64,000 bases of DNA, from the NCBI RefSeq assembly GCF_029433395.1, contig NZ_JAQTHW010000002.1, positions 1,605,853-1,669,852 on the forward strand. Reading direction: 5' to 3'. This document shows positions 60,363 through 64,000 of this stretch, piece by piece. A program made the translations under genes and the position numbers. This stretch comes from Bifidobacterium sp. ESL0763 (GTDB lineage: Bacteria > Actinomycetota > Actinomycetes > Actinomycetales > Bifidobacteriaceae). Within the stretch, counting starts at the first letter, position 1. Each line of letters opens with the position of its first letter. Below the pieces are notes generated by a model. That model worked only from the letters and a program-made list of their open reading frames with translations. It was not told the DNA's origin and did not search any database.

Positions 60363-61172
60363 ATGACAGAACATACCGAAACCGCGCCCGCGCGCGAAGA
60401 CCTGCGCACCAACGAAACCATCGAGACCCCGCTGAACCGCCGCTCGATCCGCAAGTTCAAGCCCGAGGCCGTCGACAGCCAGACTGTCGCCACGCTCGAA
60501 GTGGTGGCGCAGCACGCCGCCTCCAGCCAGTACCTGCAGGACTGGTCCGCCATCCGCGTCGAGGATCCGGCCATCAAGCAGGCCATCGCCGAGATCGGCC
60601 ACCAAACCTACATCGCCGAGGCTCCGCTGCTCTACATCTTCGTCGCCGACGAGCACCGCAACGCCGCCATCGCCACGCGTAAGGGCGTCGACGTGCACGC
60701 CGACGAGTTCACCCTGAACTCCAGCTACCGCTTCTCGCAGGCGCAGAACGACGCCGTGCTCGCCCTGCACGCCATGGAGACGGCCGCCTATTCGCTCGGC
60801 CTGGGCTGCGTGATCCTCGGCTCGGTGCTGAACGACCCGCGCAAGCTCATCGCCACGCTGCACCTGCCGGAGTTCACCTACCCGGTGCTGGGCCTCGCCA
60901 TCGGTAAGCCCGATCAGGCGCCCGCGCTGAAGCCCCGCATGGAGCGCGACGACCAGTTCTTCACCGACTTCTACCCCGCCGACGACGCGCAGCTGCTCCA
61001 CGGCCTCGACGCCTTCGACGGCACCGTGCACCAGTACTACGACCTGCGCAACACCGACCGCCCCGTCGACGCCTTCAGCGACCAGATCGCCAACAACGCC
61101 GTCGACCGCGGCGTCTTCAGCCGCTCCGTCACGCCCGTGGCCGAGGACCAGCATTTCCGCTTCGACCGCTGA
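60363..61172 (+). CDS. Nitroreductase / flavin reductase (NfsA-FRP type)
   Basis: The 269-residue protein has RRSIRKFKPEAVD at the FMN phosphate site, SSQYLQDWSAIRV, QNDAVLALHAMETAAYSLGLG and LGLAIGKPDQ, the order of NfsA-like nitroreductases. It uses FMN and NAD(P)H to reduce quinones, nitro groups or free flavin. It lies 197 bp behind the siderophore reductase and could supply reduced flavin, but the gap suggests its own promoter. The ribosome site before ATG 60363 is weak (GAGAGAATGG). Confidence 0.88.
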   Translation: MTEHTETAPAREDLRTNETIETPLNRRSIRKFKPEAVDSQTVATLEVVAQHAASSQYLQDWSAIRVEDPAIKQAIAEIGHQTYIAEAPLLYIFVADEHRNAAIATRKGVDVHADEFTLNSSYRFSQAQNDAVLALHAMETAAYSLGLGCVILGSVLNDPRKLIATLHLPEFTYPVLGLAIGKPDQAPALKPRMERDDQFFTDFYPADDAQLLHGLDAFDGTVHQYYDLRNTDRPVDAFSDQIANNAVDRGVFSRSVTPVAEDQHFRFDR

Positions 61173-61199
61173 GCCGCATCAATACACCGACGCTATACG

Positions 61200-61241
61200 A
61201 ATGCCTCCGAAACGCCGAAATTCAAGCGCCTCAGAGGCATT
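61200..61241 (+). terminator. Possible terminator of the nitroreductase gene
   Basis: AATGCCTC 61200-61207 pairs with GAGGCATT 61234-61241 with a smaller inner GCG pairing, 28 bases behind the stop. No T-run is present. Confidence 0.45.
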
Positions 61242-61362
61242 AGCGTATATATGAGGCCGCATCCTCACGCGAACGCGCACTCTCTCCGACTTTCAGCGCG
61301 TCAAATCATCCATTCCAATGGCGACGGTACCCCACAACCAATGTCGCCATGCTTACCGAACA

Positions 61363-61881
61363 TCACAAAACGTCCTTTTTCCATTTCCTGATTGTTGTCC
61401 TGAACGTTTTGAAAGGTGCAACAGTGTTGATGTGTATGAACTTCCACACCGGCCATACAGCCGTTTTAGTGGCCTCATCCGCCCATCGCCGTTGATGCGT
61501 ATTGAAAACCTCATCTTCCGACATAGTGTCAATCATGGTAAGAATGTCGGCCACGTTGGCTTCAAGCCTCTCTCTAAGCTCCCGCAATGGCAGCCCCGCA
61601 TACGTGTCCGTGAACCAACGATACAGGTCGCCCAGCTGATTCCATGCGTATCGGTCGGATGGCGTGCGCACCTGCCGCCCCGCACGCTCGTCGCGCTCCC
61701 ATTGCAGAAGCAGGGTGGTCCATCCGACTTGGTACGCAAGGTTTTCCGCGGGTGTCCGATCGACATCCTCGCACCGTTTGTCTTTCAACGCCTCCGGGAT
61801 CTCGTCGAACTCCGCGATGTACTTGCCGTATGCCTTTCGAATTGTGCTTTTCAGGTCCTCTTTGCCTTGATATGTCTGCAT
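61363..61881 (-). CDS. ClbS/DfsB-family four-helix-bundle protein
   Basis: The 172-residue protein starts MQTYQGKEDLKSTIRKAYGK and contains TPAENLAYQVGWTTLLLQWE, AWNQLGDLYRWF and WPVWKFIHINTVAPFKTFR, the pattern of the ClbS/DfsB (DUF1706) family. Members include the colibactin self-resistance hydrolase ClbS, but most are uncharacterised. No biosynthetic cluster is nearby, so a general stress or detoxification role is as likely. It is convergent with the nitroreductase. Confidence 0.82.
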   Translation of the reverse strand: MQTYQGKEDLKSTIRKAYGKYIAEFDEIPEALKDKRCEDVDRTPAENLAYQVGWTTLLLQWERDERAGRQVRTPSDRYAWNQLGDLYRWFTDTYAGLPLRELRERLEANVADILTMIDTMSEDEVFNTHQRRWADEATKTAVWPVWKFIHINTVAPFKTFRTTIRKWKKDVL

Positions 61882-61995
61882 TTCCGCGACCTCCGCGTCC
61901 GAATTCCGTCAGCGTCCACATGACACCGCGAATCACCAGACAACGCCGTCCAAGTATTATCCCACATCTTAGCCATGTCCACCATCGTTACGCCG

Positions 61996-62259
61996 CTAGC
62001 GCCGCCTCGGTTTGAAGCCACGCTTGCGCGAGCGTGGCTTTCCTTGTCGCGTGGCCTGTGCACCCATGCCACGCAACAGATGTTCCTCTTTGGGATCGTG
62101 GTGCGTCAGATGCCATCCGCCGCAGTATTCGCACCGGTAGACCCACAGCTCGGCCCCGCGCTCGATAAGACCCTGCCGGGCGGCGCGCTCGGCCTGGGCC
62201 TTGTCGTGGTAGATGATCTTGCGCGAGCTGGCGCAGCGTTTCGGGGTGAAGTAGTGCAC
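61996..62259 (-). CDS. Small basic CxxC protein, conserved in bifidobacteria
   Basis: The 87-residue protein starts MHYFTPKRCASSRKIIYHD. Its centre YRCEYCGGWHLTHHDP holds Cys-x2-Cys with His residues, like a small zinc knuckle, and the tail is very basic (GKPRSRKRGFKPRRR). I recognise the pattern as a recurrent small bifidobacterial protein without known function; nucleic-acid binding is a guess from the charge. Confidence 0.65.
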   Translation of the reverse strand: MHYFTPKRCASSRKIIYHDKAQAERAARQGLIERGAELWVYRCEYCGGWHLTHHDPKEEHLLRGMGAQATRQGKPRSRKRGFKPRRR

Positions 62260-62357
62260 ACCTCCACCCTACCAACGCGGGCTTACGGCGTCTTATGCCG
62301 TTACGACATTCGTCTCGCTTGCTATTCACATGGTATGTAGCCAAATCGACCATCCAG

Positions 62358-62463
62358 GCTACAAACCCATGATGAAGGAGTTCCTTATCGTGTGTTTGCG
62401 GCATGAACAAGACCGAAAGCTACAAACCCATGACAAAGCGTTTCCTCATCATGGGTTTGTAGC
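62358..62463. repeat. Two related hairpins with GCTACAAACCCATGA arms
   Basis: GCTACAAACCCATGA 62419-62433 pairs perfectly with TCATGGGTTTGTAGC 62449-62463. A second, decayed hairpin at 62358-62402 starts with the same arm, and its right arm reads TCGTGTGTTTGCGGC. Both loops contain a TTCCTNATC word. It lies behind the aldo/keto reductase gene (minus strand) and probably ends its transcript. Confidence 0.7.
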
Positions 62464-62505
62464 TTGGATGCGACCACCAAGGTTCACTTATGAAGCATGA
62501 ACACC

Positions 62506-63441
62506 TTACGGCAGGTCGTTGCCGGCGGCCACGTAGAGGTCGTACCATTCCTGCGCGCCCAGCTCCACGTCGGCTCCGGCCATCATCTCATTGAGACGGC
62601 TCGGCGTCATCGACCCCAGCAGAACTTGCATGCGCGCGGGGTGCCGCAGGATCCACGCCACGGCGATCGCGTTCTTGGTCACGCCGTGCGCGTCGGCCAC
62701 GCGCTGCAGGGCCTCGTTGAGCTCGGGGAACTTCGGGTTGTCGATGAACACGCCCTCGAAGAAGCCGTACTGGAAGGGGCTCCACGCCTGGATGGTCATG
62801 TGCCGCAGCCGCGAATAGCTGATCAGTCCGCCGTCATGGTCAAGGCTCGGCGCATCGGCCATGTTGACGTGGAACTCCTGCTGCACCATGCCCGTGTGCC
62901 CCAGCCCGAACTGCAGCTGGTTGACCTCGAGCTTCTGGTCGAGGGCGCTCTGCAGCATCTCGACCTGCGAGGGATTGACGTTGCTGACGCCGAAATGCCG
63001 CACCTTGCCGCTGTTCTGCAGCTCGTTGAATGCCTCGGCCAACCCGTCGAGCTCCACCAGGGTGTCCGGCCGGTGCAGCAGGACGAAGTCCACATAGTCC
63101 GTCCCCAGGTTGCGCAGCTCACCGTCGAGCGCGGCGAGCAGGTGGTCCTTGGAGAAGTCGTACCGGGTAATCTTGCCGTCGGTGCCTTTGAAGATGCCGA
63201 ACTTGGTCTGCACATAGACCGAGCCGCGGTCGACCTTGAGCCCTCGCAGTGCCTGCCCGAACCGACGGCTGCTCTCGCCGCCCTCGTAACTGTCGGCGGT
63301 GTCGAAGAAGTTCACGCCGCCGTCCAGGGCCGTCCTGACGACGGTCTCCGCCTCGGCCTCGCTTTTCAAGGCCATTCTCATCACGCCAAGCGCCAGCCGC
63401 GAGGCCTTCACGCCCGACGTGCCCAATTCACCGTATCTCAT
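62506..63441 (-). CDS. Aldo/keto reductase
   Basis: The 311-residue TIM-barrel protein has GVNFFDTADSYEGG (catalytic Asp and Tyr), VYVQTKFG (Lys), FVLLHRPDTLVE (His) and the NADPH-site motif near the C terminus (LLGSMTPSRLNEM). It resembles YdhF-type reductases of carbonyl compounds. The substrate is unknown. GGAGG lies upstream of the ATG. Confidence 0.9.
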   Translation of the reverse strand: MRYGELGTSGVKASRLALGVMRMALKSEAEAETVVRTALDGGVNFFDTADSYEGGESSRRFGQALRGLKVDRGSVYVQTKFGIFKGTDGKITRYDFSKDHLLAALDGELRNLGTDYVDFVLLHRPDTLVELDGLAEAFNELQNSGKVRHFGVSNVNPSQVEMLQSALDQKLEVNQLQFGLGHTGMVQQEFHVNMADAPSLDHDGGLISYSRLRHMTIQAWSPFQYGFFEGVFIDNPKFPELNEALQRVADAHGVTKNAIAVAWILRHPARMQVLLGSMTPSRLNEMMAGADVELGAQEWYDLYVAAGNDLP

Positions 63442-63687
63442 CCATTCCTCCTTGAGCGATGTCTTCAGTCATTTATTCAGTCATTTCCATCATACGGGCC
63501 AGCGCCGAGGCGAGCCCACCATACGCCAGCGGCATACCGTCGCAAGCTCCTTCCACAAGCCCGTTCGCCGCTTGCCGCCCCTGCCGTTCTTTGCCCTTTG
63601 CGTCTACCGGTTCAGAACACGCTGAAGCACGCTGGCACATACCTGGAGTGCATCGGAGAGCATACGAAACCACAAGCGCATGCGAAA

Positions 63688-63720
63688 GGGTGCCCACGGC
63701 GGTCAACGTCGTGGGCACCC
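63688..63720 (-). terminator. Terminator behind the minus-strand frame ending at 63746
   Basis: GGGTGCCCACG 63688-63698 pairs with CGTGGGCACCC 63710-63720; on the minus strand TTTCGC follows. Its position 26 bases behind the TAA at 63746-63748 supports that stop as the end of a real gene. Confidence 0.6.
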
Positions 63721-63745
63721 TTGAAGAAAGCCGATTCTTTCCCGG

Positions 63746-64000
63746 TTACTCATCCATCTCGGGAGCGCGATGCCGGGCGACCATGAAGCCGTCGCCGCGC
63801 TTGACGGCCGCCTGACGTGTGTGGGTCTCCCTCTTTCGCGGAAGGACGTATCCGCCGAGGCGCGTGGGGGTCCGGTCGGGGTCCCTCCCGGGACATGCGG
63901 GTGTGCGGGGTGTCTCCTGGGTGTGCGAAGGACCCCATGGGAGCCGTAAGGCTCGACCATGGGGTCCTTCCTGGAGTGTGATGCGGCGGCGGGCTACTCT
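63746..64000 (-). CDS. Unassigned partial ORF with an HRAPE tail
   Basis: The minus-strand frame ending with TAA at 63746-63748 is open to the window edge and has no ATG or GTG start in its upstream part, so either the gene begins outside or a short gene uses a rare start. Its last residues, VKRGDGFMVARHRAPEMDE, resemble the cytoplasmic tail of BspA-like protein 2 (IKRNDEFTVVQHRAPETAE; about 11 of 18 positions equal). Upstream residues are Pro/Arg-rich and not convincing as protein. Function is unknown. Confidence 0.35.
   Translation of the reverse strand, partial: RVARRRITLQEGPHGRALRLPWGPSHTQETPRTPACPGRDPDRTPTRLGGYVLPRKRETHTRQAAVKRGDGFMVARHRAPEMDE

Larger units (their letters stand above)
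63442..64000. other. Window end: spacer, terminator and an unassigned minus-strand frame
   Basis: 63442-63687 shows no gene. A hairpin at 63688-63720 is followed to the right by the stop of a minus-strand frame at 63746. A second strong hairpin, AAGGACCCCATGG with CCATGGGGTCCTT at about 63936-63980, lies inside that frame and may be the terminator of a gene further right, in which case the frame is a short gene. Confidence 0.4.

Noticed and set aside
63703..63960. Minus-strand ORF MVEPYGSHG... at the window end
   Set aside because: It crosses two strong hairpins and is Pro/Arg-rich; the frame ending at 63746 is the better candidate because of its terminator and tail.

Overview
The window looks like a chromosomal segment of a Bifidobacterium or a close relative in the Bifidobacteriaceae. 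The basis is high-GC actinobacterial coding, the zwf-opcA pair followed by pgl and gnd, a LacI / oligosaccharide symporter / GH32 sucrose-type locus, a GH13 alpha-glucosidase, and small family-specific genes (a DUF4235 protein and an 87-residue CxxC protein). Species cannot be read from the sequence. A bifidobacterium from an animal or insect gut is plausible because of the many DUF285 (BspA-like) surface proteins.

Layout. 1-3061: end of a glycosyltransferase, a C69 dipeptidase and a small glutaredoxin-like protein. 3062-9146: two paralogous BspA-like surface proteins bracketed by two look-alike candidate structured RNAs, the second of which leads into a DUF3800 gene; then tRNA-Lys. 9147-10869: two DUF1516-like membrane proteins, each followed by the same palindromic element, with a 375-bp tract of pentanucleotide period between them. 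11229-18149: alcohol dehydrogenase, a secreted HNH nuclease, and a sucrose/fructo-oligosaccharide operon with its LacI regulator. 18617-25691: a 1284-residue BspA-like protein, then an aminotransferase and amino-acid permease operon. 26219-27271: nrdF behind a classic double NrdR box. 27699-42078: five more BspA-like proteins, an AAA/DUF4143 ATPase preceded by seven 23-bp direct repeats, and an orphan RelB/DinJ antitoxin. 42996-48556: oxidative pentose-phosphate genes. 49216-54006: phosphatase, alpha-glucosidase, HigBA toxin-antitoxin, histidine phosphatase and a DUF4235 protein. 54440-61172: a siderophore/haem-type iron import operon with a siderophore-interacting reductase, then a nitroreductase. 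61363-64000: a ClbS/DfsB-like protein, a small CxxC protein, an aldo/keto reductase, and the 3' end of an unidentified ORF.

The most distinctive theme is the family of eight BspA-like proteins in 39 kb. Seven share a motif of the type EIQRSHPE directly behind the signal-peptidase site. Five end in an unusual anchor (two cysteines, one membrane helix, a short tail of the type VVQHRA), and three end in an LVQTG sortase-like signal. The genes are separated by families of long, near-perfect palindromes, some with compensatory base changes between copies. The three LVQTG genes look like recent duplicates with exchanged 3' halves. One member is built from near-identical 75-bp DNA repeats. I read this as a locus for diversifying surface adhesins. 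The function of the N-terminal motif and of the non-sortase anchor is unknown to me and is the best lead in the window.
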